Of a DNA stretch of 64,000 nt, positions 1 to 13,088 are shown in pieces. Numbering within the stretch: the first letter of the stretch is position 1; each line of letters begins with the position of its first letter. The translations under genes were made by a program, and so were the position numbers. A model generated the notes under the pieces. It saw nothing but the letters and a program-made list of their open reading frames with translations. It ran no database searches and was not told where the DNA came from. This stretch comes from Pipra filicauda (taxonomy: Eukaryota; Chordata; Aves; Passeriformes; Pipridae). The stretch lies in contig NW_024104413.1 in the NCBI RefSeq assembly GCF_003945595.2, positions 708,001 through 772,000 on the forward strand, in the 5' to 3' direction.

Positions 1-3000
1 TTCCAGTTCAGCTGAAAAAATAATTACTGAATTTGGGTCTTAAGCCAAGAAGTACCTTTGTTTCTGAGTGCTCATTGATTAAAACAACTTGTGCTTTCAG
101 CTGGGTTCTGATAGAGACATTACATTACTCTTCACAGAGAGTATTAAAATAAAATCTGTCTTTGGGAGGAGAGAGTAATTTAGAGAGTGACCTCTATGTT
201 TCTTGAGATTTGAAGAATTTCACTCAGCCTAGAGAAGCTCCTACTTTTAAACTCAGGGATTTCTGCTAGAACAGGAAGTTTCTCTTGCATTGTTACCCAG
301 CAAAACGAGCTCTGGATTATATTTAGCTCCATTCATTCAGCACAATGAAAAGTAAGACTCCAGCCAATTTCCTCAAGCAAGTTTATTAATAAGCACTAGT
401 TGTTTAATGGCTGGTCATTTCTAGGTGGCTGGGGAAGATGACATGCAGCACGAGGTTCCCAGTGGATTTGACCACTGGAAGCACTTTATAACCTGTGCTG
501 CGTACATGTGCAAGCCTGGCAGCCTGAACATTGTCCCAGGTACAACTTGCTAGTCACTCTTGCTTGGCCCATGCTTCACTGGAGCTTCATCAAGGGCTGT
601 TGAGTAGCTTTTAAGCTAGAGCTAAATAATCTTTCAGGGGGTCCAGACTTGAGGCAGCTCTGTGGAACATTACTAATGCTGCAGCTGCTGAGCTGGAGGA
701 AGCCACACTCACTGCAGATAAAGCAATCACAGCAATCACAGCAAAGACTCCCAGCATATGAGAGCATGTGTTGTAGCTTGGGTCAGCCAGTGGGGCTGAC
801 TGTAAATCCTGGCTTCATCCATTGCTTTCTGTGTATCTAAACACAAATTGCTAGGGGTGTGTCTCTGCTAAGGGGTAGATAACAGACTTCAGGTAACCAC
901 CTGAAGTGGTTATACATGGCAAACTTCATGACCCTTAACTTTTCATCTGTTTTGCTGGCTCTCACTTGGTTTCAAAGTATCTGTTGTCTGTTTAGGGTGT
1001 GCTGAGCTCAAAATATCTCCTGGATGTGCTCAGCTAATTTAGATGATGTGACTTGAAGTTCAGGTTTGCCCTAAAGGAGTGAGATCCCTTCCACCCACCT
1101 CCATTTGTAGTCATCAAGGGGAGAGGTCTGGAGCTGTGTCCCTGTAACATTTTCAGCAGTGGGATATACCTCCCTTGAGGTCTCAAGCAAAATTCAGGCT
1201 ATATGATGCCTTGGCTTTGCTTGGACCAGAAAAACTAGTTGCTTTCCTCCCACTGGGGGTGTTGGTGGGGAAAGGAGTGGAGGCAATCTCTGTGGTTCTG
1301 CAAAAGCAAAGTACAGCAATCTGTGACCATCCTCTCTCAGTCTAGGAGACATTGTAGGATGCCTTTGCAGGCTATGGGTGCTAGGGACAAAAGGACCCAG
1401 CAAGCAATGTGTGTCAAACACAAACCATCACTGCTGGGTGTCAAATGTAGAGGAAGGAGTATTGTTAGTCTTAACTTCTCCCTACAAACTGTAGATGTCC
1501 ATGTACAAGAAAGAAAAATTTTGTGGTACACCAGTCCTGGGAGGGTGGTGGTCAGCATGGTCATGGATCCTTTACTGGAACAGCTGGAGCAGTTGTTCCC
1601 TCAGTGCCCATCATGTCAGCAATCCTGGCACTGAGCATTCCCAAAGCTCAGCAGTTTGCACCTTTCCACCTATAAACCCTGGCATCGCTGCAAGGCACAT
1701 GTTTCAATTCAATCTGCAAGATCTCAGCCAAAAGGACAGCTGAGATTGTGTTCCATCAGAGCATGGCATCTTCAAACCAGGTACAAAGGAGGCAGGTAAG
1801 GCCACCTAAGCCAGCCAAACATATAAAAGCAATAAAATACTAAGCCACAGGATTCCTTCAGATTCTAGCCATTTTTATGTGTATGGTTGGCACTGCTCTG
1901 TTATTCCTGCCAAGCACTCAATTAGCACTTGAGTTAATAAGATGTTTTAATGGCTGTTAAATTAATCTCTTACATTAAACAGAAATCTCTGAAATTAAAC
2001 TCTGACACTGCTTTCCAGTGTTTTCCAAGGGAAAGATATTCTTTCAGCCCAATTCCTATGTTATCGTTGCCACTAATTATTTGTGTTTATTCTCTTTACT
2101 ATGCTTATTTGATTTCATTTGAAATTAGATGCAGTGATGGGGGATGTAATTTGGTATTTTTCTCCAATGTGCTGAATAGATGAGGATTAGAGCTCCAGAG
2201 CTATGAGAAAATGAGTCTTCATAAGCATTTGTTCAAACAGAAATCACAGAGCCTTTTTGAGGACTGTCACAGCCCCTTTGATTTTCTCTTCATCAGTGCT
2301 TTTGCGAGTTTGTTCACAGAAAGCTTTGCCAAAGTGAAAGTATTGCTAAGAGACATGGAAGCATGTACTAGCCCAGGAATACCTGTGAAAATCTTTGGAC
2401 TGACCTGCACCGTGGCTGATTTTTTTCTGGTGGTCTGATAGTGACCCAGGCAGGAAAAAACCCCAATATTTTGGGTGTTAGCTCATCAGTTATTTAAAAT
2501 AGCTGATGTACTATAAATAGAAGGACAACATCAAGTAAAAGCGACAGGCAAGATGTCCCAAACCCCAGGGATTTAGAATTGTTTCATCCAGAAAAATTAA
2601 TGGAACAGAAGAAAATACTGACCTGTAGTCAGTTCATAGTTCTGCCTCAGCTGGGATACCGGGAATGACAGTGTCCCAACCTGGCTGGGAGTGGGGTTGG
2701 TGCAGGATTGGGTAGTCACAGGTCTCGGTCTGCAGTATCTCCCTGGCTTCACTCAAACTGATGATTCTGCTGTGAGTGGAATAGCCTAGGGCTGGAGCTG
2801 TGCTGAGAGAAATGAAAAGCTTTCATAAAATTATGTCATGTGCTGAATGTGCCAGCCTGTCATGTAATAATAGCTAAAACTTTCTGTAATTAAAACAAGT
2901 AGCTAGTTATGGTGTCTGACTACGATCAAAGCTCTTTTGTCTGCTTTGGCAGTTGGCACATGTGAAAGATTTTGGCTTACACGGAAAATACTGTTGTGGT

Positions 3001-4200
3001 TTTTCTCTTGGTTTTAAATGGCAAGAAACATACATCTTGGATTATCCCTAAACTGAAAGAAAACAGTAACGGGAAACTGAAAATGAGAATGTCCATGATG
3101 TAAAATGTCTACGATTTCTGGCAGAGGCAGCTCCTCTAGCCAGCCATCGTGCCTTTGGAGCACTTGACCAGTTGCTGTGATGCAAATGGTTGAATCATAT
3201 AATTTTATATTTTCTGCAGAGATGGGAATACAGCTCTTGAGAACATTCCCAAATATCCCACACTGCCTTTTAAAATAGGAATTGCTTTTGCATAACAAAT
3301 ATTTGTCTGAATAGTGACAAACCAGTTGTCTCCCATTAGAGGATTTTTTCATTACTTGGATTGTAATTGTTTTGAAACATTTTATGGATGAAAGATACCT
3401 TTTTGTTCATGAGAGAAACCATCATTATTTTTCCATATTCAGGTCTGGTATTTGTATTATAAAATAAAGGCCTTGGTGAGTAAATATAAACTGCTTTTGC
3501 TCTTAAATTTCTGTATATCTTAAAAAAAAAAACTCAACCAAACTAATCCAGAATTCCTTTTGCATCTCTGAAAACATCTACTACTGTTTAGAAAGTCTCT
3601 GGGAGCATAAATATGAAGTAGGTTTACAAAAAAACCCAGATATCAACTGATTGGTTGAGGAACAATAGCCAATAATACAATGTTTTAAACATTATATTAA
3701 GCAACAAAACATAACTGAGGGATGTGTCCATTAGAGAGTATTTCTGAGCATCTGGATTTTTCCACCTCTTCCCCTGAAGTTCTGAGGAACATTGTGTAAA
3801 GATTTGCTTCTCCCACACCATGTGTGCAATCATGTCTTTTTGTGTTTCCTGTGGTTGAAAATTCTGTTCTGTAAACGCAGTGGGCACAAGATGAATATTC
3901 CCCCAAATTCAGCTATGTTTGATGTGGGTTGTCTTCTTACCTTGGTCATGGCTGGAAGAATGGGTTCTATTTTCGAGTGTCCCTCTGCATGTCAGTGTGC
4001 CTACACCCTGCTGCTTCTGACCAGAGATTTTTCCACCTTTGCAGCTTATCAGAGATGACTGGAAGGCTTCATTCCTTCGTATTTGGATATCTGGCCAATG
4101 AACTGATCTTCAGTAGTCTTGAGCCAGTTCTGCTTCAGAGGGCAGGACTTCACTGCGAAGGGTCAGAGGCCACCTCTTCAGTCTGTGCAGTCCTTGGAGC
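1..4200. other. Intergenic DNA, no gene recognised
   Basis: Only short frames without family motifs on either strand. No CR1 end motif, tRNA-like or low-complexity feature of note apart from a doubled AGCAATCAC near 722-740. Confidence 0.6.
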
Positions 4201-4501
4201 AACTCCAACTCCATGGCTGGTGTTTTTGGGCCAGATTGCAGAGCATGCAGGACCCACTGGTCCCTGGAGGTTTAGCCAACAACTATTGCCAAATCCTGCT
4301 GACCTCTGTGAGGATCTCCAGATGTTTGTATTTTGGTAATGTCCCATGTCAGACTGCACCTTCTCCGATTGTAATCTTCGTTCCATATAGTGCTGTCTAC
4401 AAAATGACCCATTCTCATTTCCTCTTGGGTGTGTGACAGTCGCTCTCCCGGTATATGAGGAGGAGATGCTTCCCAAGCATAGAGACAGCCATCCAGGATG
4501 C

Positions 4502-4936
4502 TCATGTGGGCATTTCAGTAGCACAAGATCCTTGGTTAGTACAGATGCAAACCTTCAGCTCAAACATGATGAACCACAGCACCGTGCAGGCTGCAGGCAA
4601 AGGTGTCATTAACATATCCAGGGACATTGCCTCCAGGTGACTACGGACAGTATTGCCATCATGTGCAATCACAAGCAATGTGCTGTGACATTCCCCCATC
4701 CGTGACTGGCAGCTGTTGACCTATGGAGCTTTCCTATTAGATTAATTTATCCACAGCTCACCTTCAGTGAGTGCTTTTAATAGACAACCTGGCTGATCTA
4801 CCTTTCACAGAAAATGAGCACTGGCATCTTGTAGATTCGTTTCTTGAACTGAAGACATTTGGAAAGAAACATTTACTGCAGATGCCAATGCAGAAGAGTT
4901 GAACCTGCCATCCTCAAAAAGGGCGTCAAAGGTCAT
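4502..4936 (-). other. Open-frame trail with stops, unrecognised; possible decayed coding sequence
   Basis: On the - strand one frame runs from an ATG at 4936 through MTFDALFEDGRFNSSALASA to a tail around LLVIAHDGNTVRSHLEAM, ending at 4502. It is broken by three in-frame stops in 145 codons. The C-terminal part faintly resembles the AHD-containing end of histidine acid phosphatases, but the preceding part does not, so I do not name it. Other frames here look equally protein-like, which argues for chance. It may be a pseudogene remnant or nothing. Confidence 0.12.
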
Positions 4937-5299
4937 GGCTGGACTTGGTTTTGCTCCTGTGCTCGGTCTGATTGCCTGAATGTGGCCACCTTGTTCCTAT
5001 TACTGGGATTTCAATTGCCTGTTTCAAAGACCCCTGTGGAATGCCACCTCCCTTTGCTGCTTTTCCTGTTCAGAGCTCTTGAGCCGGGCTTATCCCGGGC
5101 TCCTCATAGCATTCACACCATCCAGCTCTCTCCGTTAGGACATGCCTATTCCCCGCCACAAAGGAGCTTTCCACCAGTAGCAGAAAGGGACAAGAACCAT
5201 TTACCTGGCAGGATACACTTGACTTTCAGTTGGTGATCTTACATGCTGAAGGTGAAAGACTTCACACTCTGCTGTAGCTCAGTCAGGGTCCACATACAG

Positions 5300-8200
5300 C
5301 CTGAAATGGATGGAGCATTGATATTTTTACATCCCTCCTTCCTGAGATCTCATAAATTGTGATGGATATTATCCCTTTGTCTGTGGTACAGGCAAGAAGG
5401 AAGGCTCCCTCACCAAAATTCCCATCATACTGGGTTTTGTCTACTCATTGTGTGAACGTGCATGTTGACTATTCACATACCTCTACCCTTGCTTACCATA
5501 ACCAGCCTTTTTTTGCATACATCAGGCTTCTGTGGAGTTCTTTTGAGTCCTCAGGGATTCATTCCACTTAACGATAAAACAAAAGATCTGCATTACTACT
5601 ATTGTAGCTTGAAGTGTTTCTCAATATTGTATTGTCTCACACCGGGATATGGTTAAGTAGGATGGGAGCTGTATTTCGAGCTGGGCATGGGAAAACTAGA
5701 TGGTAATTTGCATGGCTGCACAAGGTACAGGAATCCACTGTGCAGTTTAGTACTTTCTCAAGCTGAGAAACTCTAGAGGAGAAAAGTTCCCTGAAAACCA
5801 AAGGCTGAAAAAATGTTGCTATTTTACACCATTTAAATTCTAATGCATAGTTAGGGTTACACAGTTCTAGTGGGCAGAACTAGGAAGATGGTACTGCTTT
5901 CTATATTGACACTTTTCTTGCTGGAATGCAGCATATATTTTTTTCATTTATATTTGTATATGTGTGTAAATGCAGACATAGGTAAGTACATACATATGTG
6001 TTTATATACACACATGCATGGCCTGGTGGACCTGCCTAGGTCTGCACAAGTTCTATTTGAATTCTTCTATTAACTTTAACTTTCTGTGCTGATTAATGGC
6101 CCTTTTACAGTAGAAGCTTCAACTCAAGACATCAAGGACCATCAGCTGTCCTCAGAGCCCTTGGGTTTTCATGCAAAACTTCTACTTAAAAAAAAAAAAA
6201 GAGCAAAAATCTCCAAAACTGGAAGACATAAACAGACAAGATCCTACTGCAGAAAGGACAGACAGCACCCCAGAATTTAAAAAACTTTGTCTAGAACCAG
6301 AAGATTGTGTGGAGATGTGTGGGCCAGAGCTATGTGCTGTTTCTTGAAAGACATCAGCCCAAATCTCAAAGGACTCAAGAAGCACTAAATACTCCCAGAA
6401 AATGTAAGGTATTTATTGTTTTTCAGAGATGTTTTTATTACTTTATGGCCTTTTGGAGTATAAAGCAAAGGAGACTTTAAGATGTTCTCTGTAAAACCTT
6501 CATGTACATTGATCCACCACACACAAATTCCCAAGAGGCTGAAACTAGAAGAGTCCTGATCTTTCAAAGCACACTGGCTCAGGTGGAGCTGCTGGTAACA
6601 TCCACAGCTTGAGAGTTAGATGGACCAGTAGTAAACGACCCAGAAAACAAAGGATTTCTAAAACAAGTTTAAGCAAAACCAGATGTGTAACATTAGAGGA
6701 ATATATATTTAAATTAAAGCTTAATCTTTAAACCTCAAGAGCATATTCCCCTGGCAGTCACTGAAGTGAATGCAATATAAACCCCCCCAGATAATACAAT
6801 AAACATGAACAATTACTGCAGGGAGGGATCCTGAGGTGCTTTGCAAGTGTAAATTGATACATAGAAGACTAATAATTATCAGTTTGCTGTGAACTGGGGT
6901 CTTCCCCTCTGGAAATCCCTGCAGAGAGGAATGGAGTAGGTTTCCCAGATGAACACAAAGTACTGCTGGTTTGATATGCCCTTCCTCCTGGGCATTAATA
7001 GTTTGGGAATCTTCTACTAGCTTTCTCAGTAAATCCTTCCTCTACTACACATGTATTTTCATCTCTTCTGCTCCTTAGCTGAGCATGGTCCTATTTGCCT
7101 GCAAAATCACTGAGTCCTGAAGGTGGCTCAGCAGGCATTAGTTATGCTTCAAGGGTTTCTTTTTTAAAATTATTTTTCAAAATATACATACTTTGCCCAG
7201 ATAAAATGGTGGGTCAGTGGTATAAGCACCTGTAGTGAACACGGCAAATGCTAAGCAGGTGCTGTGGTCTGTGTTACCTCCTTATAGAAAAAGCAGAGTA
7301 AAGGGGACTGGTAATGTCCTTCCACCTCTGCCATCCACAGCCAGCTGCACTGTGGCATCTCTCCAGCTTCTGGCAAAACAACTCCCACTTGGAATATATT
7401 TCATGTGGTCGGAGAGTGCTGGAGAGACAGGCCAGAAATTCAGCCTGTTACACTAAATCCAACAAATAGGAAATTATCTGCATATGAACATAGTTTATGC
7501 TTTTCCACTTGAAAGGAAATCCCCTTATCAGCTCAGTCTCAGTTGAAAACAACCATGGACACTGTGGGCCAAGCCAAGTGGCCTTGCTGAGAGGAAATCA
7601 GTGGCCTTCCCTGGCAACTGAATCCGTGGCTTTACAGCCCTTTGGGGAAGGAGTTTTACCATATTGTGTAAAATAAATTGCCAGACAGAGCTGTTGAAGG
7701 GCAAAGTGGAGCGTGGAAATAGCACATGGCTGCTCTGGTCAGCCTGATACTGGGAACTGATGCAAAAACAGGGAAGGAGATGTGAGGTTGGGACAGATTT
7801 TTTGGGTTAAATGCCAGTTTTTTCCCTTTTAAGTAGCCTGCCATCCTGCTGCCACTGAAGTCAAAAAAATGTTGCTATTGCATTTCAAGAAAGTAAGAAT
7901 CATTGAAAATTTTTCCTTGTTGTCTGAATCTTCAAATCACATCCTTCCTCCATTCTCCCCTTCTATGTGTTTTTGTCTCAAAATGCACTGGGTCAAACTC
8001 ATGGAGTCCTATACAGCTGAAGACTATGCAGTTACAGGTGGGATAAAGCATTTTATTTATTAAAAGAAACCCCAACCAAACAAAATCAAACTGAAGTTCC
8101 CAGCTGCAATAACGCAAAGCTACCTTAAAAGTTAAAACAAATACACAAACAAACAACAAAACCTCCAAAACCAGTTTGAAGGAGTACAAGGTGGTATGAA

Positions 8201-9180
8201 GCCCTGGTCAAATACAGTGCTCATAAAGTCAGCACAGCCACAAACAGAAGTAGAGAGTTCTCTGCATGTTCATCAGGAAGCACAGCAACCTGTTTAAATT
8301 ATCCAAAGTAACTGCCAGGAAAGAAACATTTTTCCATGTCATCTGATGTCCAGAAAAGTGGGGGTTTTTTTAGCCCAGAAGTGGCTGATACAGATAATTT
8401 AGTAACACACTAAGTTAGTGGGCTCTGTGCACATCTCATACAGGGCTTGAAATGTAACTTTTCTCTGCAGCCAGCCTGACCCAACAGACTCAATGCAGGG
8501 ATAACAAGTGGGACCTTGGTCTCCTGGAGTTGTTCTGCACTGCTGAACCATCTTCTCCTTGCCAAGGCTGTGCTCTCTGAGGGCTGGACAGGTGCAGGCA
8601 AAGAGCAAGACTTGCTACTCGTACAAATTCCCACTAGCCCTCTCAGGATGGTTTTTACAAGCAGCCATGGTGAGTTCCTCTCTTTCTCTAGGGTGATTCC
8701 CATGCTTCATAGTGATCCCAAAGACTGTGCACTGGGCAGAGCAGCCCTGCACCAAGAGCACCTGAGGAGGGAAGGAGCAGGAACTAAATGGGACTGGAAG
8801 GAAAAATGAACTGCTAGCATGGTGAAGTTTCCCTTCAGCCTATGGTGGAGTTATAAGCAGCATCAATAGAACTAAAACGTGCCTTTCCCAAGAGAGGGGA
8901 GCTGATTTCCAGCTCCCCAGGGGATTCCAGTGGGAGCCACGGCCCAAAAACACCACCTGCCTCAGTCAACAACCTACCTCCAGGTAAGAATAAGGCTTGC
9001 ATGGCATTCTCAGCATCCCTGGTCCCTGTCAAATCCTCTAGGTTGGCAAAGCATTGCTCTCTCACCCCTATCCTGCCCCAACAACCAGAATTTGTTTTCC
9101 CCAGTTGCAGGGGGGAGCATCCCACCGCGTGAGCCCAAAGAATCAACTTTTATATATGTTCTCCCCTGAAGCAGCATCAT
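5300..9180. other. Intergenic DNA, no gene recognised
   Basis: AT-rich sequence with a TA/CA-rich patch near 5935-6020. No coding or repeat family recognised. Confidence 0.55.
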
Positions 9181-9790
9181 TTTCCTGGTCGCACGGGGTC
9201 AGTTAAAGTTCCCGAGCTGTGTTGTGGAGGTTTTCTCCACAAAAGCGGGGGTGTTAACCATGATGGCATGGCACAGCTCCAGCTCCGCTCGCACCACTCT
9301 GCTCTCCCGCTGCTCTGGCAGCCGGGGCAGCGCACCCCGCGCTGTTTAAACAGCTGCCTTGTTTCATCTGGGAGGTGGCTGCCCTTCAGTCCTGGGAGAA
9401 GAGCTCATCTTCTGGATAGTTTGCATAACAATTAACATTTGTCAGCTGAGATCCGCCTGGTGAAAGATCACTATTTGCAAGTAGGCGGTGAGTCTTTTCG
9501 AGGCTTCAATACATTTTGAACCAAAAAAAAAATTAAGCTGAGAGTGGGAGAGAGCCTGAAAGTGGGCTGGTTTCACACGGCAGGTTTAAGAGGAGTTTCT
9601 TTTGCATTCGGCTCGGAGGTAGAAGTGCGGAGCTGCCGTGAAAGGGGGGATTTTTTAGCTCTTACAGATTTCATTCAGTTGTTCCAATGGAATAAATACA
9701 TCCGCCTAAAACAATTGAAAGAGGTATTTACTGCCTGTGGTTTAACAACTGTACTAAGTCAAAGGGACCAGTCAACTAGAGCCTTATAAT
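9180..9790. other. Candidate conserved non-coding or regulatory stretch
   Basis: The left part (about 9180-9370) is locally richer in CpG than its surroundings and contains a GTTTAAAC palindrome followed by a CAGCTG E-box. The right part (about 9420-9760) is dense in short transcription-factor-like words, including TGTGGTTT (RUNX type). The choice is by appearance only; conservation was not measured. Confidence 0.2.
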
Positions 9791-12700
9791 TCTTTTCCAA
9801 AGAGAGGATGAGAGAAAAGAATGAGACGACAATGCAGTATTTATAATAAAGATGAAATGAGTGGAACTCAATGGCGCCAGCAGCCCCAGAGCTCCTGCTG
9901 CTTGGGCTAATGCATTTTACATTAGCACGTCTGGATATCTGGCACTGGAAGGTCCTGAAAATGCTTTTACAGAATAGCAGCATTCTCATAGAAGCAGCAT
10001 TTCTTCCAAGCACCACCACTGACTGGTGCGCTGGGACGGGCAGCCCCTGCAGCTGGGTGAATCAGCAGGAAGGTTTCAGGTGACCGAGACCTGTTTTCCA
10101 CTTGCCCTCTCACAGCCATGTTGCTTTTTTACCTGCTCATCTCTGCATGCTGACAAGTGGCAGTACCATGACACCCTGATGGGGCACCTGCTCGAGCAGG
10201 GGTGGGTATAAGGGGCAGCCTTCCCTGCCTGGGAGCTGGGGGCCCACAAAGGCAGCACCCCGACTTCTCAGGTTATGTGGGGGGCTACAGGGCAGATAGA
10301 TAACATGTTGAACATACAAAATTACATCTGTAAGTAGCTCTGCTCTGCACAGGCTAAATAAATAACATCTGTGTTACAAGAACCTCTATGTGATCTGTAT
10401 CCCATGCTACTCCATTACTCCATCAGCTAATCTTATATTTGCCTTGGAAGCAATACAAAATCCTCAAAGGAATTAATAGCCAGCAACTGCATATCACCAG
10501 AACAATTTATTTTTCATTCTTTCCCCCAACAGACTGGAGAGATACATGTCTCTCATTTCTTTCTGAAACCTGGATTTGAAAAGCTTTGTGCTGCTGCATC
10601 TTCCCATAACCCTGCAGAACGACAGCATTAGCAGTAATGAGCAAAGCACAGCAGCACCCCAGGACAAACTCTGGGACAAGTGGAAAGACCACCTGGGCGT
10701 AGTGTCATCAGAAGCAGATGGCAAATGGTTCCTTCTTTTAATAACTATGGTGATAGAAAGGGAAAATTCAACACTTCAGGGTTTTCTTTAGGTTTTTGAC
10801 ATATACAAATGATTTCTTGTTCTAAGAAATAAGTGATACCAGAATATATTTCAATAATTCTTAAAATATGGACCTTGGCTGTTTGTTTTTCTTTCTGCCT
10901 AAGCCTCTCTTACACGAGCTTATCTCTGCACAGAAGCAGCACAGCAATCTGTGGGGAAAATGAAAATGGTGCTAGAGGCTGCCAAAAAGTGTGGGAACAA
11001 GTCAATGATGAGTGAGGCAGGGAGTAGGAAATAAATTTATGAAGCTGTTGTCCAGATTGCTGTATGCTTGAATCCAACTAAAAGCAGGACTTCTCCTTTC
11101 CAAAAATACAGCCGATCTCAGCTTCTGACCCCCAAATGCCAGAGCAGCAGGGCTGGTGTAGCAGTTGTGAGCCCTGGCACTCTGATACCAGCACTGAACC
11201 TCTTGTTAATGGACAAATTACTTTTTACTTGATTTTTTCAGCAAATGCTTTTGTTCTGAGTAGGACACGTTGGTGTTGCACTCTACAATATCTGCTCTTA
11301 ATATCTTGACCTCATATATGGGAAATACTTATGAGACCCATAGGATGTGGGCAGGGTTGTTCAGTTACCACAGCACAGTGCCCAGAAGCCATTCAGCAGT
11401 GGTAAGTCCAAGCCACACTGCTGTTCACTGCTAACCTGCTCACGTACCAAAGGAAAATGGGCATGATGACTTCACCCAAACTGGAAGGTGAAAAGAAACT
11501 GACACTTACCTATGTTTTAAGACAACTCTGATGAGATGTGTCTTGCAATGAATTACTTAAACCAAAGCAGGCAGAGACTTATGGAGAGAAGGACAGCACC
11601 CCAATAGAAGCCCCAGCTGTGGAGATAAATTAGAAAAAAGGCTTTTAAATACCACAGATGGGCAGTAGCTCAACACCTGGGATATAGAGCCAAAGGGTTG
11701 GTCTCCAGAACAGGTTATGACTCCTCACATTTAGGCTGTTGAGGCTGGTTGGGATATGGCTTGGATTTGGAGTTGAGGTCTGGACTGAGGTTTTGACTTG
11801 TTGCTATTCCGAACAGTTCCCCGCGGCAACTGTCTTATGCTGAGTAACCTCCGTGTCAGGTTTCCAGTGCATCTTCCAGTCTGGATTAGTGTCCTGGAGG
11901 AATGTGAAGTATTTAGCAGCACAGTTGCCTGCTTCAAGGAGGATGTGCTGCTGGCCTCGCTCCACAGGTTCCCTGGGGATGGGCTGAGCTTTAACTGAAA
12001 GCTGTTGTAAGTTTTGCAGAGTTTTAGAAGAAGACTGGACACCCTGGGGCTGCAGAACGTGCATGTTGGGGCAGAGTCCTCCACTTCTTCATACAAAAAA
12101 GCCAAAATCTTAACTCTGAAATTGATGCTAAAGAAAGCAGCTCTTGGAACCAGTTCTCCGGAAGCAGGAAAGCCCCTCATATTCCTGCCCTAACACATCC
12201 TCAGCACTACTTTCTAGTGGGATGCATTTCAACCTTTTTCTCAGGCATCACTGATTTTTTACCACCTCCCCATCTCCTGCATTGCCATTTCTTTGCTTTC
12301 TTTCTAGTCTCGCTGCTCAGCTGGGACTGGAGAAATGGCCATGGAGACATACAATTTGTGACAGATAATTCTGATTTATGCCACTTGGTGCTATTGCACA
12401 GGGCTTTGAAAACAACATGTCTCAATGAAGCCACATGTATTTTGCTGTTTGCTGCTCTGTGAAGACTGGAACAGCTTAAGGCTTCGTATGTATCCTCCTC
12501 TGCCTGGTGCAGAGAGTATCCTGCTATTGCTAAAAGGCATTTTGACAACGTGCATTCAGTATTATCCTTCCTGTAGGGGATCTCAGCAGCAAAACTGTTG
12601 GAGTTGCTGGTCCAGGCTGAGTAGATATGGCTTCAGGTTGTGCTGAGGGAGTTGTATTTTTCCACCTTTGCTGTTCATGGTTTACTGGGTGAGCTGGGAC

Positions 12701-13066
12701 AGCTGGTTTTCCCTTCAGGTGGTGCCTGGGACAGAAGCAACAGATCTGGGAGTGAAAGGTCTAAGATGTCACTTGCTGTTCCCTCAGCCTGAAGAACAGT
12801 AACTCATTACTGTAGTAAAGCACCAGTCCTAAATAACCCCCTATGATTAAACTGGCCTCAAGATGGGACAGCAGAGCCAATGGTGTGATGGATGTCACTG
12901 TCCCCAGAAATGGCCCAAGTGGATCCCACCAGGGAATGGACATTGTGCAGGAAGGGAAATCTCTGAAATGCAGCTCCCTCAGGAGATGAAAGAATCACCC
13001 AAGGCGGTGTTTTGAAGATAGCCTGGAAGAGCAAGAATGGTGGGAACTCTGCATGGCCAAGATCTT

Positions 13067-13088
13067 GGGGATGGGGCAAAGGGAGGGG
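13067..13088 (+). other. G-quadruplex motif in a GC-rich patch
   Basis: GGGG-AT-GGGG-CAAA-GGG-A-GGGG, with further G runs following to about 13098. It lies inside a GC-rich stretch (about 12,850-13,450) where several overlapping long frames on the - strand look like composition effects. Confidence 0.6.
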
